DNA of 12,335 nt from Methanosarcinales archaeon (GCA_003661125.1 QMVO01000023.1:1-12335); one strand, 5' to 3'; shown: positions 1-6,268, counted from the first letter of the stretch. A program made the numbers and translations. Notes: generated from the letters alone by a model not told the origin.

Positions 1-194
1 CCAACAAACAATCTCAGCGAGCAGGTTATCAGGGAGCATGTGCTCATGCGGAAGATCATAGGTACTTTTAGATCGGAGATTGGCGCTGAATATTACCAGT
101 ACATCGCTTCCGTCTTCGCCACGGGCGGTTACAGGGAAAAGATGTCTACGACGAACTCAAAAAATTGCTCGTCAATGAGCTTTGTTTGAAATGA
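1..194 (+). pseudogene. IS66-like transposase, C-terminal remnant with frameshift
   Basis: The window opens inside a transposase reading frame (frame 1), with residues such as TNNLSEQVIREHVLMRKIIG and then YYQYIASVFAT. This resembles the C-terminal part of DDE transposases of the IS66 type; the family call is from memory. After the codon ending at 123 the frame degrades (GGYREK). It is restored if one T is added after 123, giving ATWRLQGKDVYDELKKLL and a stop at 192-194. Read literally, frame 1 stops at 187-189. So the sequence carries a single-base deletion near 124: either a dead element or a sequencing error. The upstream part of the element lies outside the window. No terminal inverted repeat could be identified between the stop and the mtd promoter. 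The element ends about 75 nt before mtd. Confidence 0.7.
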
Positions 195-220
195 GCTAAA
201 CAAATACAATAAAATAAACA

Positions 221-235
221 AAAGTTTTTTATACC
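221..235 (+). promoter_or_regulatory. mtd promoter (archaeal TATA box)
   Basis: A T-run followed by TTTTTATA (226-233), preceded by A-rich sequence, lies 35-40 nt before the mtd ATG at 268. With the usual archaeal spacing of about 25 nt, transcription would begin near 255-260. That leaves a very short leader, and there is no Shine-Dalgarno sequence in it, consistent with leaderless or near-leaderless initiation. Confidence 0.5.
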
Positions 236-267
236 TCTTCTCACATACAGATTAAGCGTGATTACAC

Positions 268-1101
268 ATGGAAGTAGTAAAAGTAGGATTTGTGAATTTA
301 GGGAATATAGGGACCGCAAGAATAGTGGATCTGTTACTGGACGAGAGAGCAGATAGAGAGGATATAGATGTTCGTATGTTAGGAACAGGAGCAAAGATGA
401 CACCTGAAAATGCCGCAGATACTTCCCGATTATTGGAATGGAACCCAGATATAGTGGTGATAACCAGCCCCAATGCTGCTCTTCCAGGTCCTAAGAGTGC
501 ACGAGAGATGGTAAAAGAGAAAGGCAAGCCTTGCATCGTTATCTCAGACGCACCGGCGAAGAAAGCAGTGGATAAGTTAAAGAAGGAAGGGTTTGGCTAT
601 ATTATAATACCCGGCGACCCGATGATAGGAGCAAGACGGGAGTTTTTAGACCCCGTAGAGATGAGCCTGTTTAATGCTGATGTTCTCTCTGTTCTATCTA
701 TAACTGGCGTAGTAAAATTGGTGCAGGAGGAGATTGATGGCGTTATAGATGCGATAAAGAAAGGTGAGGAAGTGAAATTACCACAGATAATAGCAACTGC
801 GGAGCGAGCGGTAGAACGAGCAAATTTTTCTAATCCTTATGCAAAAGCGAAAGCTATCGCTGCTTACAGCATGGCAGAGAAAGTAGCGGAACTGGATGTA
901 AAAGGGTGTTTCATGATGAAGAACCCCGAAGAGTATGTGCCAGTAGTAGCAGCAGCGCATGAGCTGTTAAGAGAAGCGGCAAAGCTTGCCTTTGAGGCGC
1001 GAGAAATAGAAAAACAAGCTGACAGCTTAGTGCGTGAGCCCCATTCAAGAACTGGGGAGATAATGAAGAAGAAGAAGCTAATGGAGAAGCCGAGTGCGTG
1101 A
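268..1101 (+). CDS. mtd: F420-dependent methylenetetrahydromethanopterin dehydrogenase (Mtd)
   Basis: The 277-residue product matches the usual Mtd length (about 275-283) and reads as Mtd throughout: the N-terminal VKVGFVNLGNIGTARIVDLL, the MLGTGAKMTPE and VITSPNAALPGPKSAREM segments, then IIPGDPMIGARREFLDPVEM. Mtd is a soluble enzyme that reversibly interconverts methenyl- and methylene-H4MPT using coenzyme F420 as hydride carrier. It is a core step of methanogenesis, and runs in the oxidative direction in methane-oxidising archaea. The ATG at 268 follows a TATA box but no ribosome-binding site, so initiation is probably near-leaderless. The gene ends at TGA 1099-1101, followed by a T-run. 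It stands apart from other C1 genes here, next to a transposase remnant and a DUF1616-like gene. The assignment is secure. Confidence 0.96.
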   Translation: MEVVKVGFVNLGNIGTARIVDLLLDERADREDIDVRMLGTGAKMTPENAADTSRLLEWNPDIVVITSPNAALPGPKSAREMVKEKGKPCIVISDAPAKKAVDKLKKEGFGYIIIPGDPMIGARREFLDPVEMSLFNADVLSVLSITGVVKLVQEEIDGVIDAIKKGEEVKLPQIIATAERAVERANFSNPYAKAKAIAAYSMAEKVAELDVKGCFMMKNPEEYVPVVAAAHELLREAAKLAFEAREIEKQADSLVREPHSRTGEIMKKKKLMEKPSA

Positions 1102-1119
1102 GTGAATCCTCATGCCTCC

Positions 1120-1137
1120 CCTTTTTTCTTATTTATT
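1120..1137 (+). terminator. T-rich terminator after mtd
   Basis: A C-tract followed by six Ts (1122-1127) and TTATTTATT lies 20 nt after the mtd stop. Archaeal RNA polymerase terminates at such T-runs without a hairpin. The distal TTATTTAT (1129-1136) could also serve as the TATA box of the next gene. Confidence 0.4.
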
Positions 1138-1185
1138 GATCTCAAAGAAAGACGTTTTTTTCCTCAAACTTTTTCTAATCTATTT

Positions 1186-1650
1186 ATGAACTACTCAAAA
1201 ACGATTGATAAAATCCTCACGGTATTCCTAACCATCTCTATTATCACAGCATCCGCACTAACAATCTACGTAATCATAACGCCGAAAAAAGGGGAAGAAT
1301 TCACCGAGTTCTACATCCTCGGCGAAGGAGGCAAAGCAGTAGGTTATCCCTCCAGCCTTGCCGCCGGCGAGGAAGGAGAAATAATAGTTGGCGTGGTCAA
1401 CCACGAATATAAAAATGTCTCATACCTTTTCAGAGCAGAGATAGAAAACAGAACAATTGGCGAGAAGGAAATACAACTGGCGCATAACGAAACATTGGAG
1501 TTCCCTTTCACGTTTTCTTTTCCTGAAACAAGTGAAAAGGGGAAGAAGAAACTGGAATTCTTTTTGTTTAAAGAAAATCAAAGTGAAGACGGAAGTATAA
1601 ATGCATCAGAGCCTTATCGCAATCTGCATTTATGGATTGATGTTCGATAA
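1186..1650 (+). CDS. DUF1616-like membrane-anchored protein
   Basis: The 154-residue product has one N-terminal membrane helix (ILTVFLTISIITASALTIYVI) and then an extracytoplasmic domain. That domain contains FTEFYILGEGGKAVGYPSSL, GEEGEIIVGVVNHEY and a C-terminal LHLWIDV strand. This pattern (YILG-GGKA-YP, then G-V-N-E-Y) matches the DUF1616 family of archaeal surface or membrane proteins, whose function is unknown; it looks like an immunoglobulin-like beta domain with several N-x-S/T sequons. I chose ATG 1186 because it places the helix directly at the N-terminus. The frame stays open back to GTG 1102, which abuts the mtd stop, but that extension is F-rich and not protein-like. A TATA-like TTATTTAT lies about 50 nt upstream. 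Family confidence is fair; the role is unknown. Confidence 0.8.
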   Translation: MNYSKTIDKILTVFLTISIITASALTIYVIITPKKGEEFTEFYILGEGGKAVGYPSSLAAGEEGEIIVGVVNHEYKNVSYLFRAEIENRTIGEKEIQLAHNETLEFPFTFSFPETSEKGKKKLEFFLFKENQSEDGSINASEPYRNLHLWIDVR

Positions 1651-1662
1651 AGATAATTAAAA

Positions 1663-1743
1663 ATGAACATCAAAAGGATAGATATGCCAATCAATTCAGA
1701 AACAAAAGCGTATGAGAATTCCGCTCCAATCAAAGGCGAATAA
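1663..1743 (+). CDS. possible 26-codon small ORF
   Basis: An ATG at 1663 just after AT-rich GATAATTAAAA opens a 26-codon frame (beginning MNIKRIDMPINSE) ending in TAA at 1741-1743, directly after the DUF1616-like gene and before the 7-nt repeat. It has no ribosome-binding site and no recognisable family. It may be chance. Confidence 0.15.
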   Translation: MNIKRIDMPINSETKAYENSAPIKGE

Positions 1744-1769
1744 GTCCCGAAATAACATTGCTTTTTTGA

Positions 1770-1811
1770 ATTTGGGATTTTGGATTTGGTGTTTGGGATT
1801 TGGAATTTTAA
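1770..1811 (+). repeat. 7-nt-period repeat array A
   Basis: Six consecutive 7-nt units fit ATTTGGR with scattered changes (units start at 1770, 1777, 1784, 1791, 1798 and 1805). On the minus strand the unit reads roughly AAATCCC. The array begins 4 nt beyond the 3' end of tRNA-Val. It does not match a CRISPR (no spacers) or an insertion sequence. It shares only its period with the arrays at 6654-6695 and 8300-8327. Confidence 0.75.
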
Positions 1812-1815
1812 AAGA

Positions 1816-1888
1816 TGGGCCCGATGCGATTCGAACGCATGACCTTCGCCTCGTAAAGGCGACGTCATTCCAACTAGACCACGGGCCC
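1816..1888 (-). tRNA. tRNA-Val (anticodon UAC)
   Basis: The reverse complement folds as a full cloverleaf. The acceptor GGGCCCG pairs with CGGGCCC. The D arm is GTC...GAC. The anticodon stem TCGCC/GGCGA encloses loop TTTACGA (UAC at 34-36, reading GUA). The variable loop is AGGTC, and the T arm ATGCG/CGCAT encloses TTCGAAT. The discriminator A is at 1816, no CCA is encoded, and no intron is present. A short TCTTTTA follows the 3' end and may terminate transcription. Confidence 0.97.
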
Positions 1889-1920
1889 TCCTTCTCTTTA
1901 TCTGACCTCGAGTTTCATGT

Positions 1921-1955
1921 GTGTATATATTTTATAGTATAGAATATTTTATTAG
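1921..1955. promoter_or_regulatory. divergent promoter region, tRNA-Val (-) and nac (+)
   Basis: This AT-rich core between the two divergent genes contains GTATATATTTTATA (1923-1936), whose complement can serve the tRNA 35-48 nt away. It also contains ATATTTTATTA (1944-1953), about 32 nt before the nac ATG. The latter predicts a leader of only 5-10 nt, and no Shine-Dalgarno sequence precedes the nac ATG. Confidence 0.45.
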
Positions 1956-1984
1956 AGTTAGAAGGTTATAAGTTACAAAGAAAA

Positions 1985-2353
1985 ATGCGAGGAGGGTTTA
2001 GAAAAGGGATGGGCATGAGCCCCAAGAAGTTAAGTCAAATGATGAAGCAAATGGGTATAAGCGTAGAAGAGATGGACGACGTAGAGGAAGTAGTGATAAA
2101 AACCGCCGATGCTGAACTCGTTTTTGATGACGCAATCGTTACGGTTATGGAAACCCAGGAGTCAAAGATATATCAAATAATGGGTACGCCTGAAAGCCGT
2201 CCTAAGCCTGAATCGGAGCTCGTAATGAGTATTTCTCAGGAAGATGTAAAAATAGTGATGGAAAAGGCAGGATGCAGCGAGGAAGAGGCGAAAGCCACAT
2301 TAATCGAGACAAAAGGTGATTTAGCAGAGGCGATATCTCGACTTGGAGGATGA
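1985..2353 (+). CDS. nac: Nascent polypeptide-associated complex protein (archaeal NAC)
   Basis: The 122-residue product has the standard archaeal NAC layout. A G/M-rich N-terminus contains PKKLSQMMKQMGISVEEMDD, the ribosome-proximal helix. It is followed by the NAC beta-barrel (roughly residues 34-80: VEEVVIKTADAELVFDD, then IYQIMG). A C-terminal UBA domain spans about residues 82-122 (ISQEDVKIVMEKAGCSEEEA, then LAEAISRLGG). Archaeal NAC is a homodimer that binds ribosomes near the exit tunnel and contacts nascent chains. The ATG at 1985 has no ribosome-binding site and is probably leaderless; ATG 2009 and 2015 are alternatives that would keep all domains. The stop TGA (2351-2353) directly abuts the ATG of nadK, so the two are co-transcribed and probably translationally coupled. 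Confidence 0.93.
   Translation: MRGGFRKGMGMSPKKLSQMMKQMGISVEEMDDVEEVVIKTADAELVFDDAIVTVMETQESKIYQIMGTPESRPKPESELVMSISQEDVKIVMEKAGCSEEEAKATLIETKGDLAEAISRLGG
2345..2350 (+). promoter_or_regulatory. Shine-Dalgarno site for nadK inside the nac 3' end
   Basis: GGAGGA lies within the last codons of nac, 3 nt before the ATG at 2354. It fixes the nadK start and supports coupled translation. Confidence 0.6.
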
Positions 2354-3214
2354 ATGAGTTCGATTCAGCCGAAACGAATTGGAATGGTATGCAGGGGGGA
2401 ACCAGGGGATGTATTAGTGTTGAAAAGGCTGATTGAGTGTGTAGGTGACAGAGCGGAGGTTATACTGGACGAAAAGACGGCGTATAATCTCAAAAAGCAA
2501 GAACAGGGCATGAAAATAGCGGAGATGGCTGTGGATTTTTTAATTTGCGTTGGTGGAGACGGTACAATTCTAAGGACGCTTCATTATTTGAAAAGCACTA
2601 CGCCCGTGTTAGGGATAAATATGGGTACAATCGGATTTTTAGCAGAGGTGCAACCAGAAGATGCTGTTTCTATACTCACGAGGATATTGGATGGGTTTGA
2701 GGTGGAAAGGAGAGAGAGACTTTCTGTGGAGATAAAAGGCGAAAGAGAAAGAATGCCATTTGCCATGAATGAAGCAGTAGTAATAACATCGAAGCCCGGA
2801 AAAATGCTGCATTTCGCTATCTTTGTGGATGACGACGAGTTAGAGAGATTACGAGCAGATGGTGTTGTTTTTGCAACACCCACGGGCAGCACCGCGTATG
2901 CAATGTCCGCCGGCGGACCGATCGTAGACCCAAAGGTGGATGCCGCTATAATAGTGCCAATTGCACCTTTTAAACTCTCTGCAAGACCTACTGTTGTGGA
3001 TATAAATACAGAGATAAGTTTAGAGTTTTTTGGAATGAAGGAAGCGGAGTTGGTCATAGATGGGCAGTTTTATAGGGGAATAGGAAAAGAAGACCTGATA
3101 TGCATTACAAGGGGAGAGCCTGCTTTTTTTGTGAAAATACGGGATAAGCACTTTTTAAAACTCCGTGACAAATTACGGATTGAGAATGAGAGAGAAATGA
3201 AAAGATTAATATAG
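2354..3214 (+). CDS. nadK: NAD kinase (ATP-dependent, PpnK family)
   Basis: The 286-residue product carries the NAD kinase signatures in order: GGDGT at residues 67-71 (phosphoryl donor site, inside VGGDGTILRTL), GINMGTIGFLAE at 87-98, the NE pair at 139-140 (AMNEAVV), and RADGVVFATPTGSTAYAMSA at 167-186 (NAD-binding). The length is typical of archaeal NAD kinases. The enzyme phosphorylates NAD to NADP in the cytoplasm. The ATG at 2354 follows the nac stop without a gap and has a GGAGGA site just upstream. No fused phosphatase domain is present; some archaeal homologues carry an IMPase-like fusion. The next gene (PRC-barrel) begins 59 nt later with no terminator between, so all three may form one transcript. 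The assignment is secure. Confidence 0.95.
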   Translation: MSSIQPKRIGMVCRGEPGDVLVLKRLIECVGDRAEVILDEKTAYNLKKQEQGMKIAEMAVDFLICVGGDGTILRTLHYLKSTTPVLGINMGTIGFLAEVQPEDAVSILTRILDGFEVERRERLSVEIKGERERMPFAMNEAVVITSKPGKMLHFAIFVDDDELERLRADGVVFATPTGSTAYAMSAGGPIVDPKVDAAIIVPIAPFKLSARPTVVDINTEISLEFFGMKEAELVIDGQFYRGIGKEDLICITRGEPAFFVKIRDKHFLKLRDKLRIENEREMKRLI

Positions 3215-3273
3215 CGATATATAGAAAGTATAGAAACTGAAATAGTAAGGAAGAGAGGAAGGAAGGAAAGAAA

Positions 3274-3525
3274 ATGGAAAAAGTATCGGCGCAGAAGTTA
3301 GTTGACAAAATGGTTATGGATTCAGAAGGTACTGAGATGGGGATATTGCATAATGTTGTAGTTGATGCAGGGACAGGTATGTTGACAGAACTCGTAGTCA
3401 AACCAGCTACCGAGCTTGACACACGCAGGTTCAGAAAGGAGGGTAACCATATTATTATGCCGTTCGACTCGGTGAAAGCAATAGGGGACGTCATAGTTGT
3501 GGATAGTAAGAAGATACGGGCGTGA
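3274..3525 (+). CDS. PRC-barrel domain protein
   Basis: This 83-residue protein is essentially a single PRC-barrel domain: SAQKLVDKMVMDSEGTEMGI, then a strand HNVVVDAGTGMLTELVV, then IIMPFDSVKAIGDVIVVD. Stand-alone PRC-barrel proteins of 75-90 residues are common in Euryarchaeota. The fold also occurs in photosynthetic reaction-centre H subunits and in RimM, and is thought to mediate protein or RNA contacts; the specific role here is unknown. A purine-rich GGAAGGAAGG tract precedes the ATG and can act as ribosome-binding site. The last codons (CGG GCG TGA) lie inside the acceptor stem of the opposite-strand tRNA-Arg, an overlap of 9 nt. It is likely the last gene of the nac-nadK transcript. 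Confidence 0.88.
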   Translation: MEKVSAQKLVDKMVMDSEGTEMGILHNVVVDAGTGMLTELVVKPATELDTRRFRKEGNHIIMPFDSVKAIGDVIVVDSKKIRA

Positions 3526-3591
3526 CGGGATTTGAACCCGTGATTTGCAGCTTAGGAGGCTGCCGCCATGTCCTAACTAGGCCACACGCCC
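3517..3591 (-). tRNA. tRNA-Arg (anticodon CCU)
   Basis: The reverse complement forms a cloverleaf. The acceptor GGGCGTG pairs with CACGCCC. The D arm is GCC...GGC. The anticodon stem GCAGC/GCTGC encloses loop CTCCTAA (CCU, reading AGG). The T arm ACGGG/CCCGT encloses TTCAAAT. The discriminator G is at 3517, and no CCA is encoded. The 3' half of the acceptor stem is shared with the end of the PRC-barrel coding sequence on the other strand. Confidence 0.96.
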
Positions 3592-3627
3592 TAAGGGTTT
3601 GAAGTTTTAGTCAACCTGACTACTCTC

Positions 3628-3645
3628 ACTTTTACTTTTACTTTT
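3628..3645 (+). repeat. three copies of ACTTTT; probable T-rich terminator
   Basis: Three perfect tandem copies of the hexamer ACTTTT lie between the tRNA-Arg 5' end and the DHH gene. On the plus strand the T-runs may terminate the nac-nadK-PRC transcript after it crosses the tRNA. On the minus strand the sequence is an A-rich stretch upstream of tRNA-Arg. A TATA-like GATATATC sits at 3649-3656. Confidence 0.4.
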
Positions 3646-3709
3646 CGGATATATCAAATTAATTAAATTAAAGAAAAAATTTTTGATTTGATTGTATAGC
3701 ATTTGGAAC

Positions 3710-5107
3710 ATGATGACGGTGCAAAAGAGAGTAGGAAAAGCAGCAGAGATGACAAAGAAACATGAATACGCAAGGGTGGTTTCGCATTATGACGCGGATG
3801 GGATAACATCTGCGGGGATTATCTGCAATGCCTTGCTTCGACGAGGGATACAGTTCCACACGACGATTGTAAGCAATTTGGAGAAATCTTTCATACAAGG
3901 GTTGAATGAGGAGCTTATTATATTTTGCGATATGGGAACAGCGCAATTGGGTTTGCTCTCGGAGTATCTCAAAGAGAAGGATGTCATAATCATAGATCAT
4001 CATACCCCCCCGTCAATTCTTTCAACTCAAAGCAACGAACTACCATCCTCTTTTGTACATGTAAATCCGTATCTCGCTACGAGGAAAAACGAGAGGGTGG
4101 GTGGCGAGGTTTGTGCCGCAGGGCTCTCGTATCTCGTGGCAAGGTGCTTGTCCGATGATGAAAAGGATAACATAGACCTCGCCGGACTCTCCGTTGCGGG
4201 GACATTAGGAGATAAATTGCAGGTGGACAGCGGAATAAACAAAATGATTCTGGATGAAGCGATAAAAGCTCGTGTTATTTCGGTTAAAACGGGATTGAAA
4301 CTCGGCGATGGAAAAATTCGTGATCTGATTCTTTTCTCTACCGACCCGTATATTCCGCTCGTAGGTAAAGTTGAGTGGGTGGATGCGTTTTTAGATAAGC
4401 TGGGTATTGAAAGCGATAAGAGATTAAGCGATTTAGATGAGGAAGAGGAAAAGCGATTAACTACTGCCTTGCTATCGTTATCCGGAGAGTCTAAAACAGG
4501 AACAGGCATCACCGAGGACGCTCTGATTGGAACCACGTATATTTTAAATTCCGAGGTGGTGAAGAACGGCATAGATTTTATGAGAATGGTGGATGCCTGT
4601 GGTCGGTTTGGAAAAGCAGGTATTGGGATAGGACTGTGTCTGCGTGAGAAGAAAATAATCGAAGAAGCAACTTCGCTGTACATGAAGTTTCAAAATAAAC
4701 TTGTTTCCGAGTTGAATAGAATCGAGATCAGGGAGGGCAATGAGATAAAGGAGCTACCCAACATTTTCTATTTTTACGTGCATGAGAGTGGCATAACCGG
4801 CGTTTTAGCTGGGATCCTCGCAGAATATTTATACACGGGAAAGCCTGTAATCGTCTTAAATAAGAAAGCGGGTGCTGAAACGAAAATATCCGCAAGGGGT
4901 AATAAGAAACTGCTATCCTTATCTGAGGGTGAAAATGAGGGAATAGACCTTGCAAAGGCAATGGAGAAAGCATCGAAAGAGGTAGAGGGTTTTGGTGGTG
5001 GGCATCCGGATGCAGCGGGGGCGTCTATTCCCCGGGGGTCTGAGGAGGAATTTATAACAACTCTTGATAGAATAATAGGCAAACAGAAGGGAAAGCGAGA
5101 TGACTAA
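3710..5107 (+). CDS. DHH/DHHA1 phosphoesterase, archaeal RecJ/GAN-like
   Basis: The 465-residue product (from ATG 3710) has a DHH domain followed by a DHHA1 domain. Metal-binding motifs, with numbering from this start: HYDADG (D28, D30), FCDMG (D74), IIIDHH (D96-H98). The DHHA1 nucleic-acid-binding motif GGGHPDAAGAS lies at about 429-439. The size and layout fit the archaeal RecJ homologues, including the GINS-associated nuclease, which act on single-stranded DNA or RNA during replication and repair. Related DHH subfamilies exist, so the substrate is inferred. The frame is open back to TTG 3692, but ATG 3710 or 3713 is more likely. No strong ribosome-binding site is visible; AT-rich sequence at 3655-3680 probably holds the promoter. 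A T-rich terminator follows the stop. Confidence 0.85.
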   Translation: MMTVQKRVGKAAEMTKKHEYARVVSHYDADGITSAGIICNALLRRGIQFHTTIVSNLEKSFIQGLNEELIIFCDMGTAQLGLLSEYLKEKDVIIIDHHTPPSILSTQSNELPSSFVHVNPYLATRKNERVGGEVCAAGLSYLVARCLSDDEKDNIDLAGLSVAGTLGDKLQVDSGINKMILDEAIKARVISVKTGLKLGDGKIRDLILFSTDPYIPLVGKVEWVDAFLDKLGIESDKRLSDLDEEEEKRLTTALLSLSGESKTGTGITEDALIGTTYILNSEVVKNGIDFMRMVDACGRFGKAGIGIGLCLREKKIIEEATSLYMKFQNKLVSELNRIEIREGNEIKELPNIFYFYVHESGITGVLAGILAEYLYTGKPVIVLNKKAGAETKISARGNKKLLSLSEGENEGIDLAKAMEKASKEVEGFGGGHPDAAGASIPRGSEEEFITTLDRIIGKQKGKRDD

Positions 5108-5116
5108 TTGGTGGTA

Positions 5117-5136
5117 TTTTCCCCTTTTTAATTTTT
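5117..5136 (+). terminator. T-rich terminator after the DHH gene
   Basis: Three T-runs (5117-5120, 5125-5129 and 5132-5136), separated by CCCC and AA, begin 10 nt after the DHH stop. This is a typical archaeal poly-T terminator, without a hairpin. Confidence 0.5.
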
Positions 5137-5151
5137 ACAGCTAAGATGGAA

Positions 5152-5162
5152 GATATAAAAAA
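5152..5162 (+). promoter_or_regulatory. promoter of the PIN-like gene
   Basis: GATATAAAAAA lies 31-41 nt before the ATG at 5193. At standard archaeal spacing the transcript would start about 5-12 nt before the start codon. No clear Shine-Dalgarno sequence is present. Confidence 0.45.
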
Positions 5163-5192
5163 TGAAGAAATGGGTAGAAGGATGGATATAAG

Positions 5193-5705
5193 ATGCAAAC
5201 AAATATCCAAAACATATATATTGATACCTGCTTCTTCCAGGGCTATCTATGGGGGAAACCAGATGAAAAAGAGAATGCAAAAGACATTTTTTACAGAATA
5301 AAATCAAATGCTGGGAGGAACCCCGACTTTAACGTTAAGATACCTTTTATCGTTATTGGAGAATTGATAAATAACCTTATTCGAGAAAACTTTGAGCAAA
5401 GAGATAGAGAAGATATTATGTATAAGTTTTTTGGGCTACAGAAGGATTTGAAAGCAGATATTATTCCACCGAATAAATGCTGCTATGATATAGCTAAATC
5501 ATTGACTGCCCAAGATTCTTATTTTGCCGAAAATGCTCCCACAGATGCCTTCATAGTTTCATGCCCTCTTTGTGATCCAGATTCATCACGCTTGCTGACT
5601 ACCGATAGCAGGTTGCTGGAATCTGAGTCACTGAAAAAGATTGAAAAAGATATGCGAACAGATAATAAGAGGAATCGGCAATTAAAAATAACGGAAGAGT
5701 TTTGA
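5193..5705 (+). CDS. PIN-like ribonuclease domain protein (putative toxin)
   Basis: The 170-residue protein shows the acidic pattern of PIN domains: an N-terminal strand ending in aspartate (IYIDTCFF, D11), a glutamate in the first helical region (IGELINNL, E57), then APTDAFIVS (D118), and finally LLTTDSRLL (D138) before a C-terminal charged tail. PIN domains are metal-dependent RNases; in prokaryotes many are VapC-type toxins. It is longer than a typical VapC (about 130 residues) and carries an extra segment near residues 20-50. No VapB-like antitoxin precedes it. Its neighbour is the opposite-strand Panacea-like gene, whose stop codon is 2 nt away. The region is AT-rich compared with the flanks, which suggests accessory origin. 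The domain call is based on motif spacing only. Confidence 0.65.
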   Translation: MQTNIQNIYIDTCFFQGYLWGKPDEKENAKDIFYRIKSNAGRNPDFNVKIPFIVIGELINNLIRENFEQRDREDIMYKFFGLQKDLKADIIPPNKCCYDIAKSLTAQDSYFAENAPTDAFIVSCPLCDPDSSRLLTTDSRLLESESLKKIEKDMRTDNKRNRQLKITEEF

Positions 5706-5707
5706 GT

Positions 5708-6187
5708 TTAAACGACAATCAATTCAACGCTTTTTAACTCTTCAAACACACGATGAATCTTTTTAACGTCAGTAGCACTCTTTATATCACACGATGTGGA
5801 TATGACTTTTTCTATTAGTTCATCACCATAAAATTTTTTCCGATACCTATCATAGACCGAGAGGATAGTTGCAGCTATCTCAAGCCACTTTGCATCCTTC
5901 CCTTCTATCACTTTTAAAAATTTTCTGGTATCAAATCCCCTAAGCTCTTTTGCATAATCCCCTTTATATAATGAGTAGGAATCAGCAAATGTGTAATAGT
6001 CATCGGCAAGTGCAGGCGAATAAGGTCCCCTAAGATACATACTATACAAATAACCAAGATTGAGACCCAAGAACTTAGAGATGAACACATACTTTTGCAG
6101 CATAAGCCGGTGTTCAAATTTTTCAATATCGAATCTGAATCCTGCTTCCTTTCCTAGGAATTTCATAAATGGTAACAATTTTCCCAT
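5708..6187 (-). CDS. Panacea/DUF4065-like protein (putative antitoxin)
   Basis: The 159-residue product contains HRLMLQKYVFISKFLGLNLG followed by LYSMYLRGPYSPALADDYY (residues 26-65). This resembles the L-QK-vy-l...YGPYSP-L--dl signature of Panacea (DUF4065/SocA-like) proteins. Some of these neutralise unrelated toxins; others are simply hypothetical archaeal proteins with this fold. The rest is helical and ends in a basic segment, KKIHRVFEELKSVEL. The start ATG at 6187 has an excellent ribosome-binding site: on the minus strand GGAGCAGGGGG lies 4 nt before it. The gene converges on the PIN-like gene with a 2-nt gap, an unusual arrangement for a toxin-antitoxin pair. A palindrome and a TATA region lie upstream. 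The family call is moderate and the antitoxin role is inference. Confidence 0.6.
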   Translation of the reverse strand: MGKLLPFMKFLGKEAGFRFDIEKFEHRLMLQKYVFISKFLGLNLGYLYSMYLRGPYSPALADDYYTFADSYSLYKGDYAKELRGFDTRKFLKVIEGKDAKWLEIAATILSVYDRYRKKFYGDELIEKVISTSCDIKSATDVKKIHRVFEELKSVELIVV

Positions 6188-6204
6188 TTTCCCCCTGCTC
6201 CTTA

Positions 6205-6268
6205 TCTTTTTATTATATTTATTTTTATCTATTTATATTTTATTATTTATCCCAATCTTGAGAAGATT
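6205..6268 (-). promoter_or_regulatory. promoter and palindrome upstream of the Panacea-like gene
   Basis: On the minus strand two TATA-like boxes, AAATATAAAT (6231-6240) and AAATATAATA (6211-6220), precede the strong ribosome-binding site. Just upstream of them is a perfect inverted repeat, AATCTT-GAG-AAGATT (6254-6268), placed where a regulator could act. A binding site is inferred from symmetry and position only. Confidence 0.4.

Noticed and set aside
1102..1185. GTG start directly after the mtd stop for the DUF1616-like protein
   Set aside because: It adds 28 F-rich residues with no family support, through the mtd terminator; ATG 1186 puts the membrane helix at the N-terminus.
1770..1811. 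Heptad arrays considered as CRISPR repeats
   Set aside because: Units are 7 nt and contiguous without spacers, and there are no cas genes.
1614..1868. Minus-strand 84-codon frame with a hydrophobic C-terminal part
   Set aside because: It translates tRNA-Val, the heptad array and the antisense of the DUF1616-like gene end; no promoter or ribosome-binding site.
1712..1942. Plus-strand 76-codon frame containing GPDAIRTHDLRLVKAT
   Set aside because: This is the familiar false translation of an antisense tRNA; the tRNA-Val cloverleaf at 1816-1888 explains it.
3241..3273. Purine-rich GGAAGGAAGG tract as a repeat element
   Set aside because: It is adequately explained as a ribosome-binding region before the PRC-barrel gene.
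4027..4683. Long minus-strand frame of 218 codons opposite the DHH gene
   Set aside because: Serine/proline-rich antisense shadow of a well-supported DHH coding sequence.
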